A stretch of DNA of 64,000 nt, from positions 102,456-166,455 of the forward strand of contig NZ_BCWM01000008.1 in NCBI RefSeq assembly GCF_001592205.1. Direction: 5' to 3'. Numbering within the stretch: position 1 is the stretch's first letter; every line of letters starts with the position of its first letter. Source of the stretch: Brevundimonas vesicularis NBRC 12165. GTDB lineage: Bacteria; Pseudomonadota; Alphaproteobacteria; Caulobacterales; Caulobacteraceae. This document shows, piece after piece, positions 1 through 8,737 of this stretch. A program made the translations under genes and the position numbers. The notes beneath the pieces were generated by a model that was not told the DNA's origin, made no database searches, and saw nothing but the letters and a program-made list of their open reading frames with translations.

Positions 1-293
1 GACCAGGTCTCGATCCCCTGCTCGGCCCACCAGGGGCCGGCCAGACGGAAGCTGGCGTCGTGATCGTTCATGCCGTGCAGGGCCACGATCACCGCCCAAG
101 GCGCCCCATCCTTTGGCCCCCAGTGCAGATACGGCAGGCGCGCCCCGTCCGACATGACTAGGGCGCGATCCTCGACATGGGCGCCGACAAAGCCCGGCGG
201 CGGCTTCAAAGGCGGCTGGATATGAGGTGCGGCGCAGGCCGACAGAACGAGCGCGGCGGCCAGCGGCATAAGTCTGGAGGCGATCAAGGCCAT
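1..293 (-). CDS. Alpha/beta hydrolase-like lipoprotein, partial (3' end outside window)
   Basis: These are the first 97 codons of a minus-strand gene that runs off the left edge. The N-terminus has a basic start, a hydrophobic core and a lipobox (L-S-A-C, acceptor cysteine at residue 20), so a lipid-anchored envelope protein is expected. Residues 68-78 read VIVALHGMNDH, the strand plus HG oxyanion-hole motif typical of the start of an alpha/beta hydrolase fold; the nucleophile serine would be in the missing part. The gene starts 16 bp after the end of the uracil-DNA glycosylase gene on the same strand and is probably cotranscribed with it. The substrate cannot be inferred. Confidence 0.7.
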   Translation of the reverse strand, partial: MALIASRLMPLAAALVLSACAAPHIQPPLKPPPGFVGAHVEDRALVMSDGARLPYLHWGPKDGAPWAVIVALHGMNDHDASFRLAGPWWAEQGIETW

Positions 294-309
294 GTGTCCC
301 AAGCAGCGC

Positions 310-951
310 TCACGATACCACCGGCAAGTCCTTCTCGCTGGAGCGAACGGCCGCCGGATTTGCTGAAGTCAGAATGCGCCGAACGCGTTCCCGCAGATGG
401 GGAAGCACCTCCGCCTCAAACCACGGATTCTTCTTCAGCCAGGCCGTATTGCGCCAAGACGGATGCGGCAGCACCAGCAGATCCGGCGCATACTCCCGCC
501 ACGCTCGAACCGTTTCGGTCATGGTCCGCTTGGCCTTATCGCCTAGCGCCCATGCCTGGGCATAGCCGCCGACCAGCAGGGTCAGCTCCATCTGCGGCAG
601 GGCGTCCAGCAACTGCGGTCGCCACAGTTCCGCACAGCGTGTCGGCGGCGGATAGTCGCCGCCTTTCGGCGCGGTGCCCGGATAGCAAAAGGCCTGGGCC
701 GCCACCCCGATGCGCGGGTCGGCGTAGAAGGTCTCATAGTCCACGCCCATCCAATCACGAAGACGATCGCCCGAGGGATCCGTGAACGGCAGGCCGCTCT
801 CGTGGACGCGTCGTCCCGGCGCCTGGCCGCAGATCAGCAGCCGCGTTTCGGGAAAGACCCGCACCACCGGGCGCGGCGTGTGCGGCAGGACGCCCGCGCA
901 GGCGCGGCAGGCGCGGATGTCGTTCAGGATATCCTGGAGATCAGTCGTCAT
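310..951 (-). CDS. Uracil-DNA glycosylase superfamily protein
   Basis: A 213-residue protein of the uracil-DNA glycosylase superfamily (COG1573-like), expected to remove uracil from DNA as the first step of base-excision repair. Visible motifs are GQAPG at residues 42-46 (the water-activating motif 1 region), FTDPSGDRL at 56-64, and HPSWRN at 163-168, the motif that clamps DNA and holds the catalytic histidine. Cysteines at 15, 18, 41, 89 and 106 might support an iron-sulfur cluster as in family 4 enzymes, but the spacing is not clean and I do not claim it. The ATG overlaps the end of the DUF3253 gene by 11 nt, so the two are translationally coupled. Some members of this superfamily lack uracil activity, so the substrate is inferred. 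Confidence 0.85.
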   Translation of the reverse strand: MTTDLQDILNDIRACRACAGVLPHTPRPVVRVFPETRLLICGQAPGRRVHESGLPFTDPSGDRLRDWMGVDYETFYADPRIGVAAQAFCYPGTAPKGGDYPPPTRCAELWRPQLLDALPQMELTLLVGGYAQAWALGDKAKRTMTETVRAWREYAPDLLVLPHPSWRNTAWLKKNPWFEAEVLPHLRERVRRILTSANPAAVRSSEKDLPVVS

Positions 952-1243
952 CGCCCTCGACGACCGGCGGACGGCGGCTCAGCGCCAGGGCCGTTTCTTC
1001 CTCGGTCGCCTGGCGCAGGCGCGTGACGCCGCGGAAATTATCCGGATCGACCGCCTTGCCCTTCTTGGTGATGGTCAGCTTGCCTTGGCGCATCAGGCCC
1101 AAAGCGGTCGCGCGGACCTTGGGCAGCATGCGCTGCCACTGCTCGGGCTGTAGCTCTTTGGCCACTTCCGCCGGCTCAATGCTCTTGCCGGGCTCAAGCG
1201 CGGCGATTTTGTTCAGGATTGCGGTTTCGATCGGGTCGCTCAT
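941..1243 (-). CDS. DUF3253 domain protein
   Basis: A small protein of 100 residues that matches the DUF3253 pattern: an N-terminal winged-helix-like region (about residues 3-60) followed by the short sequence TKKGKAVDPDNFRGVTRLR. No function is established for the family; the fold suggests a nucleic-acid-binding role, which is inference. I start it at the ATG giving MSDPIETA rather than six codons upstream, because the family begins there. It overlaps the start of the uracil-DNA glycosylase gene, so the pair forms an operon with the downstream lipoprotein. The acidic tail EGDDD is not part of the conserved domain. Confidence 0.75.
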   Translation of the reverse strand: MSDPIETAILNKIAALEPGKSIEPAEVAKELQPEQWQRMLPKVRATALGLMRQGKLTITKKGKAVDPDNFRGVTRLRQATEEETALALSRRPPVVEGDDD

Positions 1244-1290
1244 TGCGCCTATATGCTGCAACGCACGCCCATAAGTAAGGCCGAGTCTGC

Positions 1291-1725
1291 ATGCCCAAGA
1301 AAATCACCATCACCGAGGGCGAGTTCGCCGGCTGGCAGACCTATGATCTGCACGACACCTTCGACACTGTCGTCGGCCCCTTTTACGGCAAGCCCGACCC
1401 GGACGGCCACATGCGCTGCGCCTTCCGCGCCGAGCAGAAGCACATGAACGCCGGCGGCCGGATGCACGGCGGTTGCCTGATGACCTTCGCCGACATCGCC
1501 ATGTTCCAGATCGCTTATCAGGAGATGGAAGGCGCCTCGGGCGTCACGGTCCAGCTGGACTCCACCTTCATCGACGGCGGATATGTCGGCGAACTGATCG
1601 AAGCCACCGGCCAGGTCACCAAGGCCGGCAAGAGCCTGATCTTCGTGCGAGGTCAGATCAATACCGGCGAGCGCCTGCTGATGACCTTCTCCGGCGTCAT
1701 CCGCAAGTTCACGCCGCGCGGCTGA
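1291..1725 (+). CDS. PaaI-family hotdog thioesterase
   Basis: A 144-residue hotdog-fold protein resembling PaaI/YbgC-type acyl-CoA thioesterases, which hydrolyse acyl- or aryl-CoA in the cytoplasm. The motif NAGGRMHGGCLMTFAD around residues 50-65 is the conserved catalytic loop and long helix of the PaaI subfamily (HGG followed by an acidic residue). The substrate is unknown. It is transcribed divergently from the DUF3253 gene (47 bp between starts). Its 3' end overlaps the convergent DUF1275 gene by 17 nt. ATG start at 1291; no alternative is needed. Confidence 0.8.
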   Translation: MPKKITITEGEFAGWQTYDLHDTFDTVVGPFYGKPDPDGHMRCAFRAEQKHMNAGGRMHGGCLMTFADIAMFQIAYQEMEGASGVTVQLDSTFIDGGYVGELIEATGQVTKAGKSLIFVRGQINTGERLLMTFSGVIRKFTPRG

Positions 1726-2347
1726 AGCGCGCGATCACCGAGAGCGTCACGGCCAGTCCCGCAGCCGGCCATAACGCCGCCAACCCCAGCCATTGATAGG
1801 TCAGAGCGCCTAGGACCGCCCCTACCGTCAATCCGGCCCACAGGGCGAGATAGGGACGATAGGCGGTACGGTCGCGCCCGGTCGCAGCGGCGGCCAAGGC
1901 TTGCCCGAGCTTGACCAGAGTGCCGGTCATATAGGTCAAGCTGACGCCGACCTCTCCATTTCGCAGGAAGACCGAGTTCTCCGCCCCCATTGCCGCGACC
2001 ATCAGCAGGATGGCCAGCGGCGTCAGACCGAACGCCGCGGCCAAGGCCGCGCAGGCCAGCAACAGTCCTTCGAACAATAAAACGCGGCTGCGTGACCGCG
2101 CGCCCTCACCCCCGGCGATCAGCGCCCCGAGGAACGACCCAAGCACGAAGACCGCGAGAATGGCGGCCAGATGCCCAACGGCCAGCCAGTGTCCAGAAGC
2201 CAGGTTGGCGGCCAGCCGCGTGGAGTTGCCGCTCATGAACGACACGAAGACGCCGCCAAGCTGCAGGAAGCCCAGACTGTCCACATAGCCCGCAAGACCC
2301 GCCAGCAGCAGCGCCAGTCCACGGTCCAGCGGGGCAAGCGCGCGCAT
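1709..2347 (-). CDS. DUF1275 (YoaK-like) integral membrane protein
   Basis: A 212-residue polytopic membrane protein of the DUF1275/YoaK family. About six hydrophobic segments are visible. The N-terminal GYVDSLGFLQLGGVFVSFMSGNSTRLA and the internal AMGAENSVFLRNGEVGVSLTYMTGTL segments each carry the family signature: a conserved aromatic/glycine stretch followed by M-(S/T)-G-(N/T). The two halves look like an internal duplication. The function of the family is not established. It ends inside the convergent thioesterase gene and lies 16 bp after the nucleoside transporter stop on the same strand. Confidence 0.8.
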   Translation of the reverse strand: MRALAPLDRGLALLLAGLAGYVDSLGFLQLGGVFVSFMSGNSTRLAANLASGHWLAVGHLAAILAVFVLGSFLGALIAGGEGARSRSRVLLFEGLLLACAALAAAFGLTPLAILLMVAAMGAENSVFLRNGEVGVSLTYMTGTLVKLGQALAAAATGRDRTAYRPYLALWAGLTVGAVLGALTYQWLGLAALWPAAGLAVTLSVIARFSRAA

Positions 2348-2363
2348 CGGATCTAGGCCCGCC

Positions 2364-3638
2364 TTAGAGCCCGAACACCGCCGCCGGCATCGCGCCGACG
2401 ATGGCCGCGGTCATCAAGGTGGCCAGGAAGCCGGCGAAGAGGCCCTTCCAGACCATGCCCAGCACCTCCTCGCGGCGTTCTGGCATCAGGACCGACAGGC
2501 CGGTGACGGTGATGCCGACCGAGCCGATGTTGGCGAAGCCGCACAGGGCGTAGGTCATCAGCATCCGCGTGCGCTCGGTCATCTCGGCGGCCGGCACCTT
2601 GCCCAGGTCGATGAAGGCGACGAACTCGGTCAGGGTCAGTTTGACGCCCAGCAGCCAGCCGGCGACGTCGGCGTCCTTCCACTCCACCCCGATCAACCAG
2701 GCGACCGGCGCGAAGATCCATCCCAGCATCCGCTCAACGGTCAGGGGCGCATCGAACACGACGAACCCGCCCAGCATGACGTTGACCAGGGCGACCAAGG
2801 CCACGAACACGATCAGCACGGCCGAGATATTCAGCACGACCATCAGGCCGTCGGACGTCCCTTTGACGATGGCGTCGATAGCGCTGTCGTATTTCAGGGC
2901 CGAGTCATAGTCGGCGACGGCGCCGCCCATCCCTTCTTTCTCGGGGATGATGATCCGCGCCAGCAGCACGCCGGCCGGCGCCGAAACGATCGAGGCCACC
3001 AGCACGTGGCCTGCCGCATTGGGCAGCACCGGCGACAGGATCGTCGCATATGCCACCATGGTCGAACCGGCGACCGTCGCCAGGCCCACCACCATCATCA
3101 GGAAGATCTCGGACCGCGTCAGCTTGTCCAGATAGGCGCGGATCACGATCGGGCTCTCGATCATGCCCAGGAAGATGTTGGCCGCGACCGCCAGGGCCGA
3201 GGCGCCGCCCAGACCCATCGTCTTCTGGAACAGGAAGCCGAAGCCCAGCGTGATCCACTTCAGGATCTTCCAATGCCAAAGCAGGGCCGACAGGGCGGAA
3301 ATCACCAGGATCAGCGGCAGAACCTGGAAGGCGAAGGTGAAAAGCGCGCCCTGGTTCGAGACCGTATAGGGCTGGTCCCCGCCGGCCAGATAGCCGAAGA
3401 CGAACTTGGTCCCCTCGGTCGTGGCGACCGCCAGACCGTCCACTGCGCCCGTCACCGCCGCCAGCACCGCCTGCGAACCCGGAATGGCGAACAGGGCGAG
3501 CACCAGCCCCGCCTGCACCAGGATCGCGCCGATCGTCAGCCGCCAGGGGAAGGCCTTGCGGTTTTCCGAGATCGCCCAGCAAACCGCGACGATGACGACC
3601 AGACCCAGAAGGCTCTGGAGGTTCAGGAGGCTGAACAT
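2364..3638 (-). CDS. Concentrative nucleoside transporter (CNT/NupC family)
   Basis: A 424-residue inner-membrane protein with about ten hydrophobic segments, the usual size for the CNT family that imports nucleosides using a sodium or proton gradient. The family regions are present in order: N-terminal Nucleos_tra2_N helices (about residues 1-80), a gate-like middle region with VISALSALLWHW, and the C-terminal domain with CGFANIGSVGITVTGLSVLMPERR, which matches the CNT substrate-binding signature. I prefer the ATG giving MFSLLNLQ to the one six codons upstream (MRGSFF), because family members begin with this hydrophobic helix. Ion coupling and nucleoside preference cannot be read from sequence by eye. 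Confidence 0.88.
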   Translation of the reverse strand: MFSLLNLQSLLGLVVIVAVCWAISENRKAFPWRLTIGAILVQAGLVLALFAIPGSQAVLAAVTGAVDGLAVATTEGTKFVFGYLAGGDQPYTVSNQGALFTFAFQVLPLILVISALSALLWHWKILKWITLGFGFLFQKTMGLGGASALAVAANIFLGMIESPIVIRAYLDKLTRSEIFLMMVVGLATVAGSTMVAYATILSPVLPNAAGHVLVASIVSAPAGVLLARIIIPEKEGMGGAVADYDSALKYDSAIDAIVKGTSDGLMVVLNISAVLIVFVALVALVNVMLGGFVVFDAPLTVERMLGWIFAPVAWLIGVEWKDADVAGWLLGVKLTLTEFVAFIDLGKVPAAEMTERTRMLMTYALCGFANIGSVGITVTGLSVLMPERREEVLGMVWKGLFAGFLATLMTAAIVGAMPAAVFGL

Positions 3639-3719
3639 GAAAAACGATCCCCGCACTCGGCGCGCCTGCCGGTCTGTATTCGCTTCAAGGACAAAGTGAC
3701 GCGGCTGGCAAGCGAAACG

Positions 3720-3748
3720 AAAAAGGGCGGCCCCTTAAGGGACCGCCC
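3720..3748 (-). terminator. Rho-independent terminator of ilvE
   Basis: A GC-rich stem (GGGCGG-CCCC at 3725-3734 pairing with GGG-CCGCCC at 3739-3748, one wobble pair, central TTAA) is followed on the minus strand by five T residues (positions 3724 to 3720). It lies 24 bp past the ilvE stop codon. Confidence 0.85.
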
Positions 3749-3771
3749 TCATCCTGTCGTCGCGCCTCGGC

Positions 3772-4650
3772 TTACAGTTGGCCGCGCACCAGCTTGCCGT
3801 AGTGATCCATCAGATCCAGCGACAGCGCGCCGGGAGTGAATCGATATTCACCCACCTCGGCGACCGGGGTCACCTCGACGGCCGTGCCGGTCAGGAAGCA
3901 TTCGGTGAAGTCCGAAAGCTCATCCGGCTTGATCTCACGCACCACGACCTCAATGCCCTTTTCGCGGGCGATCTCGATCACGGTCTGGCGGGTGATGCCG
4001 TCCAGAATGTGCTCGACGTTCGGGGTGTGGATAACGCCGTCCTTGACGAAGAAGACGTTGGCGCCGGTCGCCTCGGCGACATAGCCGCGCCAGTCCAGCA
4101 TCAGGGCGTCGGCAAAACCGCGACGCTCGGCGGCGTTCTTGGACATGGTGCAGATCATGTACAGACCCGCCGCCTTGGCCGTCGTCGGGGCCGTCGCCGG
4201 ATCGGGGCGACGCCACTTGGACCATTCCAGACGCAGGCCGCGGGCCTTGACCTCGGGGTCGAAATAGCTGGGCCAGTCCCACACGGCGATGGCCAAGTGC
4301 ACCTTGTTGTTCAAGGCCGAAACGCTGGTCTGTTCCGGGCCGAGGTAGGCGACGGGACGCACATAGCAGTCCGTCAGACCGTTCTTGGCGCAGGTTTCCT
4401 TACAGAAGGCGTCGATTTCAGCGACGCTGTAGGGTATCTCGAAATCGAGCAGGTTGGCGGACCGCTTCAGGCGCTCGGAATGTTGCGTCAGCTTGAAGAT
4501 TTCGCCGCCGTACATACGCTCACCCTCAAAGACCGACGAGCCGTAGTGAAGGGCATGGGTCAGAACGTGCGTTTTCGCTTCCCTCCACGGGACGAAATCG
4601 CCATTCACCCAGATGAAGCCGTCACGATCGTCGAAAGGAACGAAGGCCAT
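3772..4650 (-). CDS. ilvE: Branched-chain amino acid aminotransferase
   Basis: A 292-residue class IV PLP-dependent aminotransferase, catalysing the last, reversible step of valine, leucine and isoleucine synthesis with glutamate as amino donor. The fold-type IV pattern is complete: THALHYGSSVFEGERMY at about residues 31-47, the PLP lysine in TTAKAAGLYM (Lys159), and GYVAEATGANVFF near residue 189 followed by the PNVEHILDGITRQTVIEIA cofactor-phosphate loop. Length matches the short IlvE form. It is followed by a clear terminator, is monocistronic, and is divergent from the response-regulator gene, with 82 bp between starts. Confidence 0.93.
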   Translation of the reverse strand: MAFVPFDDRDGFIWVNGDFVPWREAKTHVLTHALHYGSSVFEGERMYGGEIFKLTQHSERLKRSANLLDFEIPYSVAEIDAFCKETCAKNGLTDCYVRPVAYLGPEQTSVSALNNKVHLAIAVWDWPSYFDPEVKARGLRLEWSKWRRPDPATAPTTAKAAGLYMICTMSKNAAERRGFADALMLDWRGYVAEATGANVFFVKDGVIHTPNVEHILDGITRQTVIEIAREKGIEVVVREIKPDELSDFTECFLTGTAVEVTPVAEVGEYRFTPGALSLDLMDHYGKLVRGQL

Positions 4651-4732
4651 TGAAATACGTCTCCCGCGAAACTGACGGTCTTAGAGCCGCACGAATCGCT
4701 CAGGTCAACGCCGCAAGCGGGGGAAACGTCGC

Positions 4733-5470
4733 ATGAGCATGACGGAATCGCGTTCGCATGGCCGCTCAGGCCCCATCGCCGGCCCCGGCGTCGGCCGCCA
4801 TTTGCTGATTGTCGACGACGACGATCGTATCCGCGAACTGCTGAAGGAATTCCTGGCGCGCGAAGGCTATCGCGTGACCGGCGCCGCGCACGCGGCCGCC
4901 GCCAAGCGGATGATGGAGCTGATCGAGTTCGACCTGGTCGTGCTGGACGTCATGATGCCGGGCGAAAGCGGCCTGGACCTGACCAGCTGGGTCCGCAACA
5001 AGGCCGAATTGTCCAAGACGCCGGTCCTGCTGCTGACCGCGCGCGGCGATCCCGAGGACCGGATCGAGGGCCTGTCGCGCGGCGCCGACGACTACATGTC
5101 CAAGCCCTTCGAACCGCGCGAACTGGTGCTCCGCATCGACGCCATCCTGCGTCGCACCGGCGGCAAGCCCATCGGTCCCAAGGAGATCAAGCTGGGCACC
5201 GCCGTCTTCGACATGGAACGGCTGGAGCTGAGCCGTGACGGCGCGCCCCAGCGCCTGACCGAAGCCGAGGCCCAGTTGCTCAAGACCCTGGCGCTTCACG
5301 CCCATGCGCCGGTCGAGCGGATGAGCCTGTCGCCGGACACCGCCGACATCACCGGCCGCGCCGTGGACGTCCAGGTGACGCGCCTGCGCCGCAAGCTGGA
5401 GGTCGATCCCAAGAACCCGCGCTATCTCCAGACGGTGCGCGGCGTCGGCTATATGCTGGCTCCCGACTGA
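4733..5470 (+). CDS. OmpR-family response regulator
   Basis: A 245-residue two-component response regulator. The receiver domain (residues 22-140) carries the acidic cluster VDDDD near 27-31, the phospho-acceptor Asp72 in VVLDVMMPG, and the conserved Lys in YMSKPFEP. The C-terminal winged helix (about 150-243) ends RNPRYLQTVRGVGYML, the OmpR/PhoB signature. It resembles PetR/OmpR-type regulators of alphaproteobacteria, but the regulon cannot be told. A second ATG two codons downstream is an equally good start. The sensor kinase gene starts 4 bp after its stop, so the pair is cotranscribed. Confidence 0.9.
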   Translation: MSMTESRSHGRSGPIAGPGVGRHLLIVDDDDRIRELLKEFLAREGYRVTGAAHAAAAKRMMELIEFDLVVLDVMMPGESGLDLTSWVRNKAELSKTPVLLLTARGDPEDRIEGLSRGADDYMSKPFEPRELVLRIDAILRRTGGKPIGPKEIKLGTAVFDMERLELSRDGAPQRLTEAEAQLLKTLALHAHAPVERMSLSPDTADITGRAVDVQVTRLRRKLEVDPKNPRYLQTVRGVGYMLAPD

Positions 5471-5474
5471 GCCG

Positions 5475-6842
5475 ATGCGGCTTCTGCCCGCCTATCTGTG
5501 GCCGCGCTTTCTGAAGCGGCGCCTGCCGACCTCGCTATGGGGCCGGTCGCTGCTGATCATCGTCCTGCCGGTGCTGGTCATGCAAATGGCGGTGACCTGG
5601 GTGTTCTTCGACGCCCACTGGCAGACGGTGACCGCGCGCCTGTCCGAAGGCCTGGCGGGCGACATCGCTTGGGCCGTCGAGAGCTATGAGGACGACCCCA
5701 GCCCGGCCAACCTGGACAAGCTGGCCAATCGCGCCGAGCGATCCATGTCCCTGTCCATCGTGCTTCAGGATGGGCGCACCCTTCCGACGGAAGAACGCCG
5801 CGGCGCCATCGGCGTGGTGGACCGTGTGCTGGACAAGGCCTTGGATGCGCGTCTGGACCGCCCCTACTGGTTCGACACCACCCGCTATCCCGCCTACGTC
5901 GACATTCAGGTGCAGGAGCCGCAAGGGGTGCTGCGCATCATCGCCCCGCGCGAGCGCGCGGTGGCGACCCAGGCCCATATCTTCGTCCTGTGGCTGGCGG
6001 TGGCGACCGTCCTGCTGATGGGGGTCGCCATCCTGTTCATCCGTAATCAGGTCCGCGCCATCGAGCGTCTGGCCGACGCCGCCGAGGCCTTCGGACGCGG
6101 CGAGACCGTGCCTCGGTTCAAGCCGCACGGCGCACGCGAGGTCCGCGCCGCCGCCGTCGCCTTCATGGCCATGCGCGACCGGATTCAACGCCACATCGAT
6201 CAGCGCACCGCCCTGCTCGCCTCGGTCAGCCACGACCTGCGCACGCCCCTGACCCGTCTGCGTCTCGAACTGGCTCTGGCTCCACCCTTCAAGCGCCAGT
6301 CCGCCATGCGCGGCGACCTGGACGAGATGGAGCATATGATCGACGAATACCTCGACTTCGCCCGTGGCGAAGCTGGAGAGCCGCCCAAGCCGGTGTCGAT
6401 TTCCGACCTGCTGAAGGCGGCCGGAGAGGATGCGAAACGCGCCGGCGCCGAGGTCGAGGTGGTGGTCGCAGAGGGCCTGACCGCCTCGGTTCGCCCCCTC
6501 GCCTTCAAGCGCGCCCTGGTGAACCTGGCCGGCAACGCCGCCTCTCACGGCGAGCACGTGCGGCTGTCGGGCCGCGCCCTGGCGTCGGGCGGGCTGGAGA
6601 TTATCGTCGAGGACGACGGGCCCGGCATTCCCGAAGCCATGTATGACGAGGCCTTCCGACCCTTCTCGCGCCTGGACGAGTCCCGCAACCAGAACCGCAA
6701 GGGCGTCGGTTTGGGCCTGGCCATCGCGCGCGATGTGGCGCGCGGCCACGGCGGCGACGTCACCCTGGATCGCAGCGAACTGGGCGGGTTGAAAGCGACG
6801 ATCCGCATCCCCGGCGCGGTCACCGTTGCCGAGTCCGCTTAA
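5475..6842 (+). CDS. EnvZ-like membrane sensor histidine kinase
   Basis: A 455-residue inner-membrane sensor kinase, partner of the adjacent OmpR-type regulator. Two transmembrane segments (about residues 25-45 and 166-189) frame a periplasmic sensor loop of about 120 residues. A HAMP region (190-243), a HisKA dimerisation helix with SVSHDLRTPLTRLRLEL (phospho-acceptor His253), and a HATPase_c domain with the N-box LVNLAGNAASHG, G1 DDGPGIPE and G2 GVGLGLAIARDVARGHGG follow. All catalytic motifs are intact. The layout is that of EnvZ/PetS-type kinases. The signal is unknown. Confidence 0.9.
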   Translation: MRLLPAYLWPRFLKRRLPTSLWGRSLLIIVLPVLVMQMAVTWVFFDAHWQTVTARLSEGLAGDIAWAVESYEDDPSPANLDKLANRAERSMSLSIVLQDGRTLPTEERRGAIGVVDRVLDKALDARLDRPYWFDTTRYPAYVDIQVQEPQGVLRIIAPRERAVATQAHIFVLWLAVATVLLMGVAILFIRNQVRAIERLADAAEAFGRGETVPRFKPHGAREVRAAAVAFMAMRDRIQRHIDQRTALLASVSHDLRTPLTRLRLELALAPPFKRQSAMRGDLDEMEHMIDEYLDFARGEAGEPPKPVSISDLLKAAGEDAKRAGAEVEVVVAEGLTASVRPLAFKRALVNLAGNAASHGEHVRLSGRALASGGLEIIVEDDGPGIPEAMYDEAFRPFSRLDESRNQNRKGVGLGLAIARDVARGHGGDVTLDRSELGGLKATIRIPGAVTVAESA

Positions 6843-6927
6843 GGCATGAAAGCTTTCGTCGGCAGGGTCTGGCGGAACGGCGCTGCAAGGGTCATCTTGA
6901 GGGCGACAGGGCTTGGAGATGATTTCG

Positions 6928-7404
6928 ATGCGTAAACTCGCCTTCTTTGCACCTCTGGCCGCGACACTCGCCATCGCCGCCATGGCTCAGGCTCAAGCGC
7001 CGACGGTGAACGTCACGGTCGGGCCGCAGCTTCAGCGCGAGGTCGAAAAGCTCGGCGACCGCGAGGTCAACGAACAGATCGCCGGCCTTCAGGCCGAGGT
7101 CGGCAAGGCCTTGGCCCAGCGTTATCCAGGCGCGACCGCCAATCTGGTCCTGGTCGACCTGAGGCCCAACCGGCCGACGTTCGAACAGGTCCGTCAGACG
7201 CCCGGCCTCGACCCGATCCGCAGCGTGTCGATCGGCGGCGCGGCCATCAAGGGTGAGATCGTGATGGCGGACGGGGTGACGCGGCCCGTGGACTATTCCT
7301 ATTTCACGCCCAGCATCAACGACGTCTGGGGCTACAGCGTCTGGCGCGACGCTGACCGCGCGTTCGAGCGCTTCGGCGATCAGATTGAGCGCGGACGCTT
7401 CTAG
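6928..7404 (+). CDS. Exported protein of unknown function
   Basis: A 158-residue protein that I do not recognise. The start MRKLAFFAPLAATLAIAAMAQAQA is a good Sec signal peptide with an A-x-A cleavage site near residue 24. I chose the ATG at 6928 over one five codons upstream because GGAGA lies nine bases before it and the signal peptide then has a normal n-region. The mature part is hydrophilic, with the pattern YPGATANLVLVDLRPNRPTFEQ and a GGAAIKGEIVMADG stretch suggesting beta structure; a periplasmic location is likely. Its TAG stop shares a CTAG tetranucleotide with the stop of the convergent proC gene. Confidence 0.7.
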   Translation: MRKLAFFAPLAATLAIAAMAQAQAPTVNVTVGPQLQREVEKLGDREVNEQIAGLQAEVGKALAQRYPGATANLVLVDLRPNRPTFEQVRQTPGLDPIRSVSIGGAAIKGEIVMADGVTRPVDYSYFTPSINDVWGYSVWRDADRAFERFGDQIERGRF

Positions 7405-8207
7405 CCCATCTCGCGGTTGCGTCTGACCGCCGCCGCGACCGTGTCGTCCAGCATCGCCGTGAGGCGGCCGTCCCTCGCCATGGCGTCAAGCCCGGCGCGG
7501 GTCGAGCCGCCAGGCGAGGCGATGCGGCCGATCAGGGCCTCCAGCCCGTCGTCACCCATGGAGTCGGCTGCGGACCTCAGGGTCGCGCGCGCCAGCACAT
7601 CGGCCGTCGCCGCATCCAGACCCGCCGCCTCCCCGGCCCGCGCCAGCGCTTCGGTGAAGGCGTAGAAATAGGCTGCGCCCGAGCCGGCCACCGCTGTCGC
7701 CGCATCCATCAGCGCCTCGTCGGCCAGCACGACCGTCTCGGCCATCGGCTCGAACAATGCCCGCCCGATGCCCTCGGCGCGCGTATCCGCCGACCAGACC
7801 GAGGCCACGCCGCGCCCGCGCGACACACCGGTCGTCGGCATCACCCGCACGATGGGCCAGCCTCCCAGGCCTTCGGCCAAAGTCGGCGCCGTCACGCCCG
7901 CCATGACCGACAGGATGACGGCCCGGTCGTTCAGGAACGGCGCCAGCGGAGCCATGACCTCGCGCCACATGGCCGGTTTGACCGCCAGAACGATTACCGC
8001 CGCCTCGGTCAGGACCTCCAGCGGCGGATTGACCCGCGCGCCCTTGGCCCGCGCCATCTCGGCCGCTGGCTTTTCTGACGGGCTGAGAATGACCAGGTCG
8101 GATGCCGCCACCGTCTCGGTCAGCAGCCAGCCTTCCAGGATGGCCGAGCCCAGCCGGCCGCAGCCGACCAGAACAACGGGACCCGGCACAGATGCCGCGC
8201 TTGGCAT
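7401..8207 (-). CDS. proC: Pyrroline-5-carboxylate reductase
   Basis: A 268-residue NAD(P)H-dependent enzyme that reduces 1-pyrroline-5-carboxylate to L-proline, the last step of proline synthesis. The N-terminal Rossmann motif VLVGCGRLGSAILEGW (residues 12-27), the middle VLAVKPAMW stretch, and the C-terminal family signatures AVAGSGAAYFYAFTEAL and ASPGGSTRAGLDAM are all present; length is normal. Its ATG overlaps the TGA of the YbjN gene by one base (TGATG), so the pair is coupled. The end is convergent with the exported-protein gene, the two stop codons sharing CTAG. Confidence 0.92.
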   Translation of the reverse strand: MPSAASVPGPVVLVGCGRLGSAILEGWLLTETVAASDLVILSPSEKPAAEMARAKGARVNPPLEVLTEAAVIVLAVKPAMWREVMAPLAPFLNDRAVILSVMAGVTAPTLAEGLGGWPIVRVMPTTGVSRGRGVASVWSADTRAEGIGRALFEPMAETVVLADEALMDAATAVAGSGAAYFYAFTEALARAGEAAGLDAATADVLARATLRSAADSMGDDGLEALIGRIASPGGSTRAGLDAMARDGRLTAMLDDTVAAAVRRNREMG

Positions 8208-8710
8208 CAGGCGGTGCCGACGGTCTCGAACAGGCAGGCGTCGATCGCCTCCTGGGGCTTCTTGTTCCCGCGCACCATGAAGTCGAAGGCGGGGTAGTAG
8301 CGATCCGAAGCCTCGATGGCCGCGTCGATCATCGACGCAGCCTGAGCCAGGGTCGGGCGCTCGCCCATCGGCAAGGCCAGCGAATGACGGAAGACGATCT
8401 CCCCGTCCTCGGCCCAGACTTCGAAATGGCCCATCCAGGTGCGCTGGTTGATCAGACCGACCAGTTCATAGGCCGCCGTCTTGCGGCTCTTGGCCACCTT
8501 CAGATCCAGCGCGCAGCACAGCTGAAGACAGTCGCCCTCGGGGCGCCAGGCGAACCATAGCTCATAGTCCTTCCAATCGCCGGCCAGAGCAAAGGCGAGG
8601 TCGCCGTCGTCGGTGCGGTCGAACGGAAGATTCTCGGCCGTGAGCACATGCTCGACGACCTCAAGCGGGTCGAAGGGCACGTCCACTTCCTCGGGCCGGG
8701 CGATGTCCAT
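8207..8710 (-). CDS. YbjN-domain protein
   Basis: A 167-residue protein with the YbjN fold, related to type III secretion chaperones. The pattern DPLEVVEHVLTAENLPFDRTDDGDLAFALAGDWKDYELWFAWRPEGDCLQLCCAL at about residues 16-68 is typical of alphaproteobacterial YbjN proteins, which are nearly always found directly upstream of proC, as here. The molecular role is not established; E. coli YbjN affects stress and motility phenotypes. The ATG at 8710 is used. The region upstream carries a CtrA-like site with a GANTC site on each side. Confidence 0.8.
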   Translation of the reverse strand: MDIARPEEVDVPFDPLEVVEHVLTAENLPFDRTDDGDLAFALAGDWKDYELWFAWRPEGDCLQLCCALDLKVAKSRKTAAYELVGLINQRTWMGHFEVWAEDGEIVFRHSLALPMGERPTLAQAASMIDAAIEASDRYYPAFDFMVRGNKKPQEAIDACLFETVGTA

Positions 8711-8737
8711 CAAGTGTCTTTCACGCTGCGTCCGCGA

